Source of the DNA: an uncultured Bacteroidales bacterium
GTDB taxonomy: Bacteria; Bacteroidota; Bacteroidia; Bacteroidales; P3
Reading direction: 5' to 3'
Length of the DNA: 64,000 bases
Assembly: GCA_937884485.1 (NCBI GenBank)
Contig: CALGCG010000057.1
Span: 5,184-69,183 of the forward strand
Shown here: in pieces, positions 26,698 through 35,467 of the stretch
How positions within the stretch are numbered: position 1 is the first letter of the stretch
How the letters are laid out: each line of letters begins with the position of its first letter
The notes under the pieces: model-generated
Database searches by the model: none
The model's input: only the letters and a program-made list of their open reading frames with translations
Told to the model about the DNA's origin: nothing
Translations under genes and position numbers: made by a program

Positions 26698-27618
26698 ATG
26701 AAGAGAATAACTTTGCTATTATTTGCATTCTGCTTCACGCTGGCGCAGGCCCAGGAGGTGAAGACCTACCCCTTCGTGCAGCGCGACTCGACGCTCTACC
26801 TCGACGTCTACCGCCCGGCCCAGCCGCGTGCCGACAAGGCCTGCGTGCTGGCGGTCTTCGGTGGCGGTTTCGTCAGCGGCGAGCGCAACAACGGACTGCA
26901 ACGCTCCATCGGCGAACTGCTCTCCGAGCGCGGCTACACTGTGGTCAGCATCGACTATCGCCTGGGTATGAAAGATACCGTCAAGATGAAGGAAATCCGC
27001 GGCATCAGCGGCCTGCAGGACATGTTCCAGTACTGCATCGACATCGCCGTCGAGGACTGCGCCGCCGCCGTCCGCTGGGTGTGCGACCACGCCGCCGAGC
27101 TGGACGTCGACACCTCGCGTCTGGTGCTCACCGGCTCCTCTGCCGGCGCCATCGCCGTGCTGCAGCTCGACTGGTGCCGTGCCAACGGCCTGCCGCAGGT
27201 CTCAGTGCTCCCCAAGGGGTGGAAACCCGCCGCCGTGGTGCCCTATTCCGGTGGCATCATGAGCCACGGCAAACCCACCTGGAAGACCCCTCCCGCACCC
27301 ACCATGCTCCTCCACGGAGAGGAAGACAAGATAGTATCCTACAAAAAGTTCCCGCCCGTGCTCTCCTACGCCCTCTACGGCGCCAAGAAGGTCTACAAGC
27401 AGATGCAGAAGCAGGACATTCCCTGCTGGATCATCCGCTTCCCCGGCGTCGGCCACGAGGTGGCCACCTGGCTGCCCGGCAGCGTGGACCTCTTCTGCGG
27501 TTTTGTCAACCAGGCCCTCGCCGGACGCATCACCAACCTCGACGCCACCATGACGGACACCAAGCTCGTCCCCACCAAGTGGACCTCCATGAACCTCAAA
27601 GACCTCTATGCAGAATAG
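26698..27618 (+). CDS. Secreted alpha/beta-hydrolase (esterase-like)
   Basis: 306 residues with a signal peptide (about 1-18, ending LAQAQ). Alpha/beta-hydrolase features: an oxyanion-loop FGGGFVSGERN (like HGGGF), a nucleophile elbow LTGSSAGA with the catalytic Ser near residue 148, the acid in HGEEDKIV, and the His in PGVGHEVA. It resembles carboxylesterases of the BD-FAE type that release acyl groups from plant polysaccharides or peptides. The substrate is unknown. The last 11 bp overlap the following U32 gene, so translation is likely coupled. Confidence 0.82.
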   Translation: MKRITLLLFAFCFTLAQAQEVKTYPFVQRDSTLYLDVYRPAQPRADKACVLAVFGGGFVSGERNNGLQRSIGELLSERGYTVVSIDYRLGMKDTVKMKEIRGISGLQDMFQYCIDIAVEDCAAAVRWVCDHAAELDVDTSRLVLTGSSAGAIAVLQLDWCRANGLPQVSVLPKGWKPAAVVPYSGGIMSHGKPTWKTPPAPTMLLHGEEDKIVSYKKFPPVLSYALYGAKKVYKQMQKQDIPCWIIRFPGVGHEVATWLPGSVDLFCGFVNQALAGRITNLDATMTDTKLVPTKWTSMNLKDLYAE

Positions 27619-28858
27619 GATAGAAATCATGTCGCCCGTGGGCTCCTACGAGAGCCTGCAGGCCGCCATCCAGGGCGGCGCCAACGCCGTGTACTTCGGC
27701 GTCGGCAAACTGAATATGCGCTCGCGCTCCGCCGCCAACTTCACCGTCGGCGACCTGCCCCGCATTGTGGACATCTGCCGCCTGGCCAACGTTCGCACCT
27801 ACCTCACGGTGAACACCATTATATATAATGATGAAATCGAGGAGATGCACGCCCTGCTCCGCGCCGCCAAGGAGGCCGGCATCAGCGCCGTCATAGCCTC
27901 CGACATGGCCGTCATCACCCACGCCAACCAGATTGGCCTCGAGGTGCACATCTCCACCCAGTGCAACGTCTCCAACATCGAGGCCGTGCGCTACTATTCG
28001 CGCTTCGCCGACGTCATCGTTACCGCTCGCGAACTGCCCCTGCGCCAGGTGGCGGAAATCACGCAGTTCATCCGCGACAACGACATCCGCGGCCCCAAGG
28101 GCGAGCTGGTGCAGGTGGAGGTCTTCGCCCACGGCGCCCTCTGCATGAGCGTCAGCGGCAAGTGCTACCTCTCGCTCGACAACTACAACTACTCCGCCAA
28201 CCGCGGCGCCTGCCTCCAGCCCTGTCGTCGCGGCTACATCGTCAAGGACAAGGAGAGCGACCTCGAACTGGAGATCGACAACGAGTACATCATGTCGCCC
28301 AAGGACCTCTGCACCATCGGCTTCCTGGACAAGATTGTGAAAGCCGGGGTGCGCGTGCTGAAAATCGAAGGGCGGGGGAGGAGCGCCGACTACGTGCGCA
28401 CTGTCACCGAGTGCTACCGCGAAGCCGTGGAGGCCATCGCCGACGGCACCTACACGCAGGAGCGCATCGCCGAATGGACACGCCGCCTTTCGACGGTCTT
28501 CAACCGCGGCTTCTGGGACGGATACTATCTCGGCCGCCGTCTCGGCGAGTGGAGCGAACGCTATGGCTCCCAGGCCACCGAGAACAAGGTCTACCTCGGT
28601 CCCGTGCACAACTACTTCGGCCGCATCGGCGTGGCCGAGGTGCAGCTGCAGACCGACGAGACCCTCCGCGTAGGCGACGAGGTGATGGTCATCGGCGAAA
28701 CCACCGGCGTCTACCGTGCCACCGTCCAAGAGCTCCGCACCGACCGCGACCCCGTGCCCGAGGTGCACCAGGGCGACCGCTTCAGCTTCGCCACCTCCGA
28801 GCCACTGCACCGCGGCGACAAGGTCTACCGCGTGGACAAAGTGACAGATGAATTCTAA
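27608..28858 (+). CDS. U32-family (peptidase-like) radical/tRNA-modification protein
   Basis: 416 residues. The N-terminus (ELMSP-like IEIMSPVGSYESLQAAIQGGANAVYFG), the central VEVFAHGALCMSVSGKCYLS, and the cysteine pattern GKC...GACLQPCRR are the U32 signature. U32 proteins include TrhP (tRNA U34 hydroxylation) and RlhA (23S rRNA hydroxylation); the cysteines are thought to hold an Fe-S cluster. In Bacteroidetes this full-length type (U32 core plus a C-terminal beta-barrel, about residues 325-416) is usually annotated as peptidase U32. The start at 27608 overlaps the esterase gene by 11 bp. Confidence 0.85.
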   Translation: MQNRIEIMSPVGSYESLQAAIQGGANAVYFGVGKLNMRSRSAANFTVGDLPRIVDICRLANVRTYLTVNTIIYNDEIEEMHALLRAAKEAGISAVIASDMAVITHANQIGLEVHISTQCNVSNIEAVRYYSRFADVIVTARELPLRQVAEITQFIRDNDIRGPKGELVQVEVFAHGALCMSVSGKCYLSLDNYNYSANRGACLQPCRRGYIVKDKESDLELEIDNEYIMSPKDLCTIGFLDKIVKAGVRVLKIEGRGRSADYVRTVTECYREAVEAIADGTYTQERIAEWTRRLSTVFNRGFWDGYYLGRRLGEWSERYGSQATENKVYLGPVHNYFGRIGVAEVQLQTDETLRVGDEVMVIGETTGVYRATVQELRTDRDPVPEVHQGDRFSFATSEPLHRGDKVYRVDKVTDEF

Positions 28859-28866
28859 AAAACAGA

Positions 28867-29490
28867 ATGAATATGTTGAAAAGATTCAACCCCTGGGAAA
28901 TCGTGGTGGCGCTGCTGCCGCTGCTGTTCGCCATCGACGAAATTTGGCACTACCACACCGACGACTACCCGTCGGCGTTGTACCAGATAGTGAAGCATGT
29001 TTTCGCTTTCGGCTATATCGCCATCCTGCTGTATTCCGTCTACTGCATGTACCGCGGCGCCAAATGGTCGGGCCGTTTCCCGAAGCTGATGCTGACGCTG
29101 CTGATAACGCTGACGGCCGCCAAACTGATGGCATTCGTCAACGGGTTCTTCCCCCAAGACCCCTTGCCGGACCCCGATGCCATGTGGAAGTACTATGTTT
29201 TGGGCACATTGTCGTTGGCCTACACGGTCGTCACGCTTTTCGTCATTGTCCGCATGTTCATGGCGAGGCTCAACGTGCTGGCCATAGCGTTCACCTGCGG
29301 TGCCGTGGTGATTCCGCTGCTCAGCACGCTGATATTCTCCCTTCTCTCGGCCTTTTCCGGCAACATGATGTGGGACGGCCTGTATACAACAGTGGACATT
29401 GTCGCGCATGCAACCTCTTTTCTCACGTCGCTCTGCTATAGCGTGATCTTCCTGTATCGCAACGACTTCTACAAACCCATTGACGAATGA
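28867..29490 (+). CDS. Hypothetical multi-pass membrane protein
   Basis: 207 residues with about six predicted membrane spans (for example WEIVVALLPLLFAIDEIW, HVFAFGYIAILLYSVYCMY, LMLTLLITLTAAKLMAF, VLGTLSLAYTVVTLFVIVRM, VLAIAFTCGAVVIPLLSTLIF, SLCYSVIFLYR). No family was recognised. It lies 8 bp after the U32 gene and overlaps the ThrE gene by 4 bp (ATGA), so it belongs to the same operon. Confidence 0.75.
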   Translation: MNMLKRFNPWEIVVALLPLLFAIDEIWHYHTDDYPSALYQIVKHVFAFGYIAILLYSVYCMYRGAKWSGRFPKLMLTLLITLTAAKLMAFVNGFFPQDPLPDPDAMWKYYVLGTLSLAYTVVTLFVIVRMFMARLNVLAIAFTCGAVVIPLLSTLIFSLLSAFSGNMMWDGLYTTVDIVAHATSFLTSLCYSVIFLYRNDFYKPIDE

Positions 29491-30749
29491 CTGCTGACCA
29501 GGAACAGGCCCTCACGCTGGCCGCCGAGGCCGGCCACATCCTTCTCGAGAACGGGGCGGAAATCAGCCGCGTTGAGGAGACCATGGAACGCATCGCCGCG
29601 GCCTACGGCGTCGAGGACGAGAGCTTCTTCGTGCTCAGCAACGGCATCATCGCCACGGGCCAGCACTACGCCCGCGCCGAGTTCATTCCCATCAAGGGCA
29701 CGCAGCTCAGCCGTGTGGTGGAGGTGAACCAGCTGAGCCGCGAGGTGGAGCGCCGGCGTCCCGCCGGCGCTCCAATGCCGGTCTCCGAGCTCGCCTCCCG
29801 CCTGCAGGCCATCCGCACTGCCCCGGGAAAGCCCGCCTGGGAAATCATCCTCGGCATAGCCCTCGGCGTCTCCGCCTTCAGCATCCTCTTCGGCGGCAGC
29901 CTGACGGACGCCGCGGCCACCCTCGCCTGCGGCCTGCTGCTGGGAACCTTCATGGCCTATGTCAGCCCCCACCTCTCGCGCCTTGTCGGCAATGTGGCCG
30001 GCGGCCTCGTGGGCGGACTGCTCTGCATCCTCGCCGTCCACCTTGCCACGCAGTGCCTCGGTTCCTCAGTCACCCTCCACCTTCCCAACATGATTATCGG
30101 CACCATCATAGCCCTCGTGCCGGGAGTGCCCTTCACCAACGGCATGCGCGACCTGGCCAACGAGGACTACATCGCCGGCACCACGCGCCTCACCGACGCC
30201 TTCCTGGCCTTCCTCTGCATCGCCCTCGGCGTCGCCGTGGCTTTCATCGTCGAAGGCCTCTTTGCCGGAGGCATCATGCAACTCGGAGCCCCGGTGAAGG
30301 ACCCCCTGGCCTCCGCCTGGTACTTCCAGCTGCCTGCGGCCTTCATCGGCACCATCGGCTTCTCCGCCCTCTTCGGCGCCCCGCGACGCTACTACCTCGA
30401 CTGCGGCCTGGCGGGCACGGCGGGCTGGGCCGTCTACCTGCTGCTGGCATCGGCGGGCCCCACCCACGTGGTCGGCGCCGCCTTCCTCGGCGCCCTTGCC
30501 GTGGCCGTCATGGCGCACCTGCTGGCCGTCACGCGGCGTTGCCCCGTCACGGTGTTCCTCATCTGCGGCATCATCCCCCTGGTGCCCGGCGGCGGCATCT
30601 TCTGGACGGCCTACTACATCGTCACCGACCAGCTGCGCCTTGCAGCCACCACAGGCTTCACGGCCCTCAAGGTCACCATCGCCATCGCCGGCGCCATCAT
30701 CCTTGCCGCCGCCTTCGCGGCACGCCTGCAACGCAAACATAAGAGATAA
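29487..30749 (+). CDS. Threonine/serine exporter, fused ThrE type
   Basis: 420 residues combining the two ThrE/YjjP modules. A soluble N-terminal region (EAGHILLENGAEISRVEETMERIAAAYG, residues ~10-40) precedes about ten membrane spans, with PNMIIGTIIALVPGVPFTNGMRDL in the first half and CGIIPLVPGGGIFW in the second. The family exports threonine and serine. A perfect 13-bp-arm palindrome (29746-29774) is read in frame as ERRRPAGAPMP in the soluble linker before the first membrane span, an apparent insertion. It overlaps the previous gene by 4 bp. Confidence 0.88.
   Translation: MTADQEQALTLAAEAGHILLENGAEISRVEETMERIAAAYGVEDESFFVLSNGIIATGQHYARAEFIPIKGTQLSRVVEVNQLSREVERRRPAGAPMPVSELASRLQAIRTAPGKPAWEIILGIALGVSAFSILFGGSLTDAAATLACGLLLGTFMAYVSPHLSRLVGNVAGGLVGGLLCILAVHLATQCLGSSVTLHLPNMIIGTIIALVPGVPFTNGMRDLANEDYIAGTTRLTDAFLAFLCIALGVAVAFIVEGLFAGGIMQLGAPVKDPLASAWYFQLPAAFIGTIGFSALFGAPRRYYLDCGLAGTAGWAVYLLLASAGPTHVVGAAFLGALAVAVMAHLLAVTRRCPVTVFLICGIIPLVPGGGIFWTAYYIVTDQLRLAATTGFTALKVTIAIAGAIILAAAFAARLQRKHKR
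29746..29774. repeat. Hairpin repeat inside the ThrE gene (copy 4, longest arms)
   Basis: TGGAGCGCCGGCG-TCC-CGCCGGCGCTCCA: perfect 13-bp arms around a 3-nt loop. The inner 17 bp match the other copies. It is translated as VERRRPAGAP. Confidence 0.8.
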
Positions 30750-30764
30750 AAAAACATTAGAACT

Positions 30765-32138
30765 ATGCCCAAAGCGAGAACATACTATTTCTGCCAGAAC
30801 TGCGGCTACCAGTCGTCGAGCTGGCTTGGCCGTTGCCCGGAGTGCGGCAAATTCAACACCTTCCAGGAGGAGGTGGTGAAAACGGAGACCGGAAAGCGCA
30901 AGCCGGAAGGCGGAAGGCAAAAGTCTGCCCCCCAACTGATTAAGGAGGTCAAGTACAACGAGACCAAACGCCTGCCTACGCACTGCGGAGAGTTCGACCG
31001 TGTGCTCGGCGGCGGCATTGTGCCGGGAAGCCTGCTGCTGCTGGGAGGCGAGCCGGGCATAGGCAAGAGCACGCTCCTCCTCCAGACCGCCCTCGCCATC
31101 CGCGACCGCAAACTGCTCTACGTCAGCGGCGAGGAGAGCGAGCAGCAAATCAAGATGCGCGCCGACCGCCTGAGCGGCGAAGGCGGGGTGGGCGAGAATG
31201 AGCTTTATGTTGTCAGCGAGACGGTCACGCAGCGTATTTTTGAACATATAGATTCCGTGCAGCCCGACCTGCTCATTGTGGACTCCATCCAGACCATCTC
31301 GACCGAGGATGTCGAGTCGCCCGCCGGCAGCGTCAGCCAGATACGCCAGTGCACCACCGAGTTCCAGCACTATGCCAAGACCACCGGAGTCCCCGTGCTC
31401 CTCATAGGCCACATCACCAAGGACGGCACCCTGGCCGGGCCCAAGGTGATGGAGCACATCGTCGACGCCGTCCTCCAGTTCGAGGGCGACCGCAACTACG
31501 GCTACCGCATCCTCCGCGCGCTGAAGAACCGTTTCGGTTCGACGTCCGAAATAGGCATCTTCGAGATGCAGGGCACAGGACTGCGCGAGGTGCCCAATCC
31601 CAGCGAGTTCCTTTTGGGCCAGCGCGACGAGAACCTCAGCGGCGCCGCCGTGGCAGCCACCCTCGAAGGCGCGCGCCCCATGTTCATCGAGGTGCAGAGC
31701 CTCGTCAGCAGTGCCGTCTACGGTACCCCCCAGCGCAATGCCAACGGCTTCGACATGAGACGTTTGAGCATGCTCCTGGCCATCCTTGAGAAGCGCTGCG
31801 GATTCAAGCTCGCCGCCAAGGATGTTTTCCTCAACATCGCCGGAGGCATCAAGGTCAGCGACCCCGCCATCGACCTCGCCGTGGCCTGCTCCATCCTCTC
31901 CTCCAACGTCGACATCCCCATCTCGCCGCGCATTGCCTTCGCCGCTGAGCTGGGACTGAGCGGCGAGGTGCGCCCCGTCAGCCGTGTCGAACAGCGCATT
32001 GCCGAGGCCGACCGCTTGGGTTTTGAGAAGATATTCATCTCGAAATACAACATCCGCGAAATCGACGTGCGCCGCTTCAAGCTCGAAATCGTCCCTGTGA
32101 GTGTCATCGAGGAGGCCTTCCGGGGTCTTTTTGCATGA
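30765..32138 (+). CDS. radA: DNA repair protein RadA
   Basis: 457 residues. The N-terminal C4 zinc finger (CQNCGY...CPECG, residues ~9-28) is followed by the RecA-like core with Walker A GGEPGIGKST (about 93-102), the RadA-specific KNRFGS motif (about 253), and a C-terminal Lon-like domain (FLNIAGGIKVSDPAIDLAVACSILSS). RadA is a branch-migration helicase in recombination. The linker after the zinc finger (GKRKPEGGRQKS) is built on a short GGAAGGC-type repeat. It follows ThrE by 15 bp. Confidence 0.96.
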   Translation: MPKARTYYFCQNCGYQSSSWLGRCPECGKFNTFQEEVVKTETGKRKPEGGRQKSAPQLIKEVKYNETKRLPTHCGEFDRVLGGGIVPGSLLLLGGEPGIGKSTLLLQTALAIRDRKLLYVSGEESEQQIKMRADRLSGEGGVGENELYVVSETVTQRIFEHIDSVQPDLLIVDSIQTISTEDVESPAGSVSQIRQCTTEFQHYAKTTGVPVLLIGHITKDGTLAGPKVMEHIVDAVLQFEGDRNYGYRILRALKNRFGSTSEIGIFEMQGTGLREVPNPSEFLLGQRDENLSGAAVAATLEGARPMFIEVQSLVSSAVYGTPQRNANGFDMRRLSMLLAILEKRCGFKLAAKDVFLNIAGGIKVSDPAIDLAVACSILSSNVDIPISPRIAFAAELGLSGEVRPVSRVEQRIAEADRLGFEKIFISKYNIREIDVRRFKLEIVPVSVIEEAFRGLFA

Positions 32139-32164
32139 CTTTTCAGGCGCAAAAGCCAAAATTG

Positions 32165-32212
32165 GAAATCAACAAGTTACAGCGCTATTTTTGTATTTAA
32201 CTTGTTGATTTC
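32165..32212. repeat. Inverted repeat after radA
   Basis: Perfect 15-bp arms GAAATCAACAAGTTA (32165-32179) and TAACTTGTTGATTTC (32198-32212) with an 18-nt loop. It could be the radA terminator, though it lacks a clean T-run, or part of a repeat next to element copy D. Confidence 0.5.
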
Positions 32213-32266
32213 TTGTTATGTATGCAGACAGTGAATATTTAATCCGCTGGAAATCAGTACAGTTAT

Positions 32267-32344
32267 CCTATCATCTTCTTCCCATCTTCTTCCCACGTTA
32301 TTCCCCTCCTCTTATCCTCCTCCTCCAGGGTAGAAGATGGTAGG
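32267..32344 (-). repeat. 78-bp intergenic element, copy D
   Basis: Reverse orientation: begins CCTATCATCTTCTTCCCATC and ends GGGTAGAAGATGGTAGG, with the same flank (CTGGAAATCAGTACAG) as copy C. It ends 56 bp upstream of the ffh -7 element, in a 296-bp gap with no ORF. Confidence 0.8.
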
Positions 32345-32374
32345 GCGATGGAGGGTAGGGGAGGGAAAAAACAA

Positions 32375-32407
32375 TTTATATTATTTCAAATTTTTTTTGT
32401 ATCTTTG
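32375..32407 (+). promoter_or_regulatory. Promoter of ffh
   Basis: TTTA (32375-32378), 21 nt, TATCTTTG (32400-32407), 28 bp before the ATG at 32435. The -7 element is exact and the -33 element is weaker. Confidence 0.6.
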
Positions 32408-32434
32408 CAACGGAATCATAATGCAGTGTAGACT

Positions 32435-33754
32435 ATGTTTGAGAACCTTAGTAGCAAGATAGAGAAAGCGTTACACACCCTTCGAGGTAAAGGGTCGATA
32501 ACCGATATCAACGTGGCGGAGACCGTCAAGGAGGTGCGCAAGGCCCTGTTGGACGCCGACGTGAGCTATCCCATAGCCAAAGAATTCACCGACAAGGTGA
32601 AGGCCGAGGCCTTGGGCCGCAACGTCATCCAGAGCATCGAGCCCGGCCAGTTGATGGTGAAGATTGTGCACGAGAAACTCACCGAGCTCATGGGCTCGGC
32701 GGCGGTGGACATCAACATCAAAGGGCAGCCGGCCGTGGTGCTCATCGCCGGTTTGCAGGGTTCGGGTAAGACCACCTTCAGCGCCAAGCTTGCCAACTAC
32801 CTCAAAACCAAGAAGGGCAAGAGCGTGATGCTCGTGGCTGGCGACGTCTACCGCCCTGCCGCCATCAGCCAGCTGCAGACGCTGGGCGAGCAGGTGCAGG
32901 TGCCGGTCTACACCGAGGAGGGCAACAAGAACCCCGTGCAGATTGCCCAGCATGCCATCAACGAGGCGAAGGGAAAAGGCTACAACGTGGTCATCGTCGA
33001 TACCGCCGGCCGTCTGGCTGTCGACGAGCAGATGATGGACGAGATAGCGTCCCTGAAGAAGGAGCTGCAGCCGCAGGAGACCCTCTTCGTGGTCGACTCG
33101 ATGACGGGTCAGGACGCCGTCAACACGGCCAAGGCCTTCAACGACCGCATCGACTTCGACGGCGTGGTGCTCACCAAGCTCGACGGCGACACCCGTGGCG
33201 GTGCCGCCCTCACCATCCGCTACACTGTGCAGAAGCCCATCAAGTTTGTCGGTATCGGCGAGAAGATGGACGCCCTCGACGTGTTCCACCCCGACCGCAT
33301 GGCCAACCGCATCCTCGGCATGGGCGACGTGGTGAGCCTCGTGGAAAGGGCACAGGAGCAGTACGACGAAATGGAGGCTCGCAAGATTCAGAAGAAATTG
33401 ATACACAATGAGTACAATTTCGACGATTTCTTGTCGCAGATAGCCCAGATCAAGAAAATGGGCTCCATGAAAGACCTTATCGGCATGATTCCGGGCATGG
33501 ACAAGCTGACGCGCAATGTGGAAATCGGCGACGACGCCTTTGTCCCCATCGAGGCCATGATAGGCAGCATGACGCCCTACGAGCGCCAGCATCCGTCGTG
33601 CCTCAACGGCAGCCGCAAGCAGCGCATCGCTGCCGGCAGCGGCCGCTCGATACAGGAACTCAACCGCTTCCTCAAGCAGTTTGAAGACACGCGCAAGATG
33701 ATGCGCATGGTGACCAAGAACGGCGGCAAGCTGCCGATGAGAAAGAGAAGATAA
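32435..33754 (+). CDS. ffh: Signal recognition particle protein Ffh
   Basis: 439 residues: a four-helix N domain, the GTPase G domain with Walker A GLQGSGKTT (about 106-114), DTAGR and TKLDGDTRGG, and the M domain with GMIPGMDKL and the RNA-binding helix region GSRKQRIAAGSGRS. Ffh with 4.5S RNA targets nascent membrane proteins to the FtsY receptor. No 4.5S RNA gene was recognised in the window. It is followed by folD after 14 bp, probably co-transcribed. Confidence 0.97.
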   Translation: MFENLSSKIEKALHTLRGKGSITDINVAETVKEVRKALLDADVSYPIAKEFTDKVKAEALGRNVIQSIEPGQLMVKIVHEKLTELMGSAAVDINIKGQPAVVLIAGLQGSGKTTFSAKLANYLKTKKGKSVMLVAGDVYRPAAISQLQTLGEQVQVPVYTEEGNKNPVQIAQHAINEAKGKGYNVVIVDTAGRLAVDEQMMDEIASLKKELQPQETLFVVDSMTGQDAVNTAKAFNDRIDFDGVVLTKLDGDTRGGAALTIRYTVQKPIKFVGIGEKMDALDVFHPDRMANRILGMGDVVSLVERAQEQYDEMEARKIQKKLIHNEYNFDDFLSQIAQIKKMGSMKDLIGMIPGMDKLTRNVEIGDDAFVPIEAMIGSMTPYERQHPSCLNGSRKQRIAAGSGRSIQELNRFLKQFEDTRKMMRMVTKNGGKLPMRKRR

Positions 33755-33768
33755 AGAACAACATAAAT

Positions 33769-34647
33769 ATGGTACAGTTATTGGACGGCAAGGCTATGGC
33801 CTTGCAAATCAAAGACGAGATAGCCAATGAGGTGCGTGCACTGACCCAGCAGGGACACCGTGCCCCTCATCTGGCCGCAGTAATCGTGGGCGAAGACGGG
33901 GCCAGCATGACCTACGTGGCCAACAAAGAGAAGTCGAGCCACGAGGTGGGGTTCACCTCCAGCGTCTACCGCATGAGCGAAAAAACCACCGAGGCCCAGC
34001 TTCTGGAAACCATTGAATTCCTCAACAACGACCCCGACATCGACGGTTTCATCGTGCAGCTCCCCCTGCCGAAACACATCAACGAGCAGAAGGTCATCAA
34101 TGCCATCTCGCCCGAGAAGGATGTGGACGGTTTCACGCCTGTCAACATCGGCCGCATGGTGCTGGGCGAGGAGTGCTTTGTGCCCGCCACGCCGATGGGC
34201 ATCTGCACGCTGTTGAAGCGCTACGGCATCGAGACCGCCGGCAAGCACTGCGTGGTGATCGGCCGCTCGAACATTGTGGGTACGCCTGCCGCCAACCTGC
34301 TGAGCCGTAAGGGTTTCGACTGCACCGTCACCATGTGCCACAGCAAGACGCAGAACCTGCCTGAGATTACCCGCCAGGCCGATATCCTCGTTGTGGCCAT
34401 CGGCAAGCCGGAGTTTGTCACCGCCGACATGGTGAAGGAGGGCGCTGTGGTGGTCGACGTGGGAATCCACCGTGTGGCCGACGCATCGAAGAAGAACGGC
34501 TACCGCGTCATAGGCGACGTGAGACACAGCGAGGTGGACGCCAAGTGCAGCTGGGTGACGCCCGTGCCCGGCGGCGTGGGCCCCCTGACCATCGTCAGCC
34601 TGCTGCAGAACACCCTGGCCGCCTACCATCGCCACGAGGGTAGGTAG
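33769..34647 (+). CDS. folD: Bifunctional methylenetetrahydrofolate dehydrogenase/cyclohydrolase FolD
   Basis: 292 residues, full length. Signatures: YVANKEKSSHEVGF (catalytic Lys of the YxxxK type), DGFIVQLPLPKHI, the NAD(P)-binding GRSNIVGTPAANLL and the C-terminal VTPVPGGVGPLT. It interconverts 5,10-methylene-THF and 10-formyl-THF for purine and fMet synthesis in the cytoplasm. It is the second gene after ffh and ends shortly before a strong bidirectional terminator. Confidence 0.96.
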   Translation: MVQLLDGKAMALQIKDEIANEVRALTQQGHRAPHLAAVIVGEDGASMTYVANKEKSSHEVGFTSSVYRMSEKTTEAQLLETIEFLNNDPDIDGFIVQLPLPKHINEQKVINAISPEKDVDGFTPVNIGRMVLGEECFVPATPMGICTLLKRYGIETAGKHCVVIGRSNIVGTPAANLLSRKGFDCTVTMCHSKTQNLPEITRQADILVVAIGKPEFVTADMVKEGAVVVDVGIHRVADASKKNGYRVIGDVRHSEVDAKCSWVTPVPGGVGPLTIVSLLQNTLAAYHRHEGR

Positions 34648-34672
34648 TGGCTGCGCCAAGGCAGAAACAATA

Positions 34673-34698
34673 AAAGCCGCCCGGTTCGGGGCGGCTTT
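34673..34698. terminator. Bidirectional terminator between folD and the lipoprotein gene
   Basis: AAAGCCGCCC (34673-34682) and GGGCGGCTTT (34689-34698), 10-bp stem, followed by TCTTTTC on the plus strand and TATTGTTTC on the minus strand. It serves both converging genes. Confidence 0.85.
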
Positions 34699-34722
34699 CT
34701 TTTCTTGTTGTGTGTTGGATTG

Positions 34723-35187
34723 TCAGTCGTTGATGATGTAGTTGATGGGGGCGGTGGCCACGATGCGGAATACCATGTTGGGGGTGTTGGCGCGGCTGAG
34801 TTCGGGTTTGTAGCCGTCGAGGTCCTGCATGATGAGGGTTACACGGCCCTTTTCGAGGTCGAAGCGGAGGTTCTCGCCGACAACGCCGGTGGAGTCGTTG
34901 TCATAGGTGACATCTATGGGATAGACGTAGGGCAGGGGGTTCTGGCGGCCGTCCTCGTAGACATAGACGTTGACGTTGCCGTCGTAGATGACATGGTCGG
35001 AGAGGACATCCCAGTCCACAGGGCAATAGACGTAGTTGACTTCGGGGTCGTCGGTGACCCAGTCGTCGTATTTGACGGTGACTTCGGCGACGCGGGTGCC
35101 GGAACTCTCAATGTACACCTCTTTGGTGCAGGAGGTCGCTGTGAGGCCAAGGATGGCGGCAAACAGGCTTAAAAGAATCTTTTTCAT
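34723..35187 (-). CDS. Hypothetical small lipoprotein
   Basis: 154 residues. Lipobox signal LTATSC (Cys near residue 20) followed by a beta-rich domain with many Tyr/Val/Asp strands (RVAEVTVKYDDWV, VYVYEDGRQNPLPYVYPI). Small Bacteroidetes lipoproteins with this layout are common and mostly unnamed. The minus-strand TATCTTTG at 35218-35225 is the likely promoter. It is transcribed alone. Confidence 0.7.
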   Translation of the reverse strand: MKKILLSLFAAILGLTATSCTKEVYIESSGTRVAEVTVKYDDWVTDDPEVNYVYCPVDWDVLSDHVIYDGNVNVYVYEDGRQNPLPYVYPIDVTYDNDSTGVVGENLRFDLEKGRVTLIMQDLDGYKPELSRANTPNMVFRIVATAPINYIIND

Positions 35188-35217
35188 TATTCTACAATTT
35201 TAATTGTTTTCACGCTG

Positions 35218-35225
35218 CAAAGATA
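35218..35225 (-). promoter_or_regulatory. -7 element of the lipoprotein gene
   Basis: TATCTTTG on the minus strand within TTTTCACGCTGCAAAGATACGC, the same context as at 2957, 4416 and 5229. It lies 30 bp before the ATG. No clear -33 was seen. Confidence 0.5.
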
Positions 35226-35467
35226 CGCAAAAAAGCGACAGGAAAAATCTATTTTTTTTTAATAAATTTCCCATGGGGCTATATGTGGTTGTATATCAGT
35301 GGTAAAATCGAGGTGTATTCGTGCCTGTCGGCCGGGGTGTGGTTTCAAAAAAAGGGTGTGAAATGTTAAAAATGTACCCGGTGGGATTTTTTTTTTAGGT
35401 TTGACGTAACATTTTCAATTTTTCTGCGTTATTGAAATAAATTTTGGTGTAAATATAAAGGTGTAGT

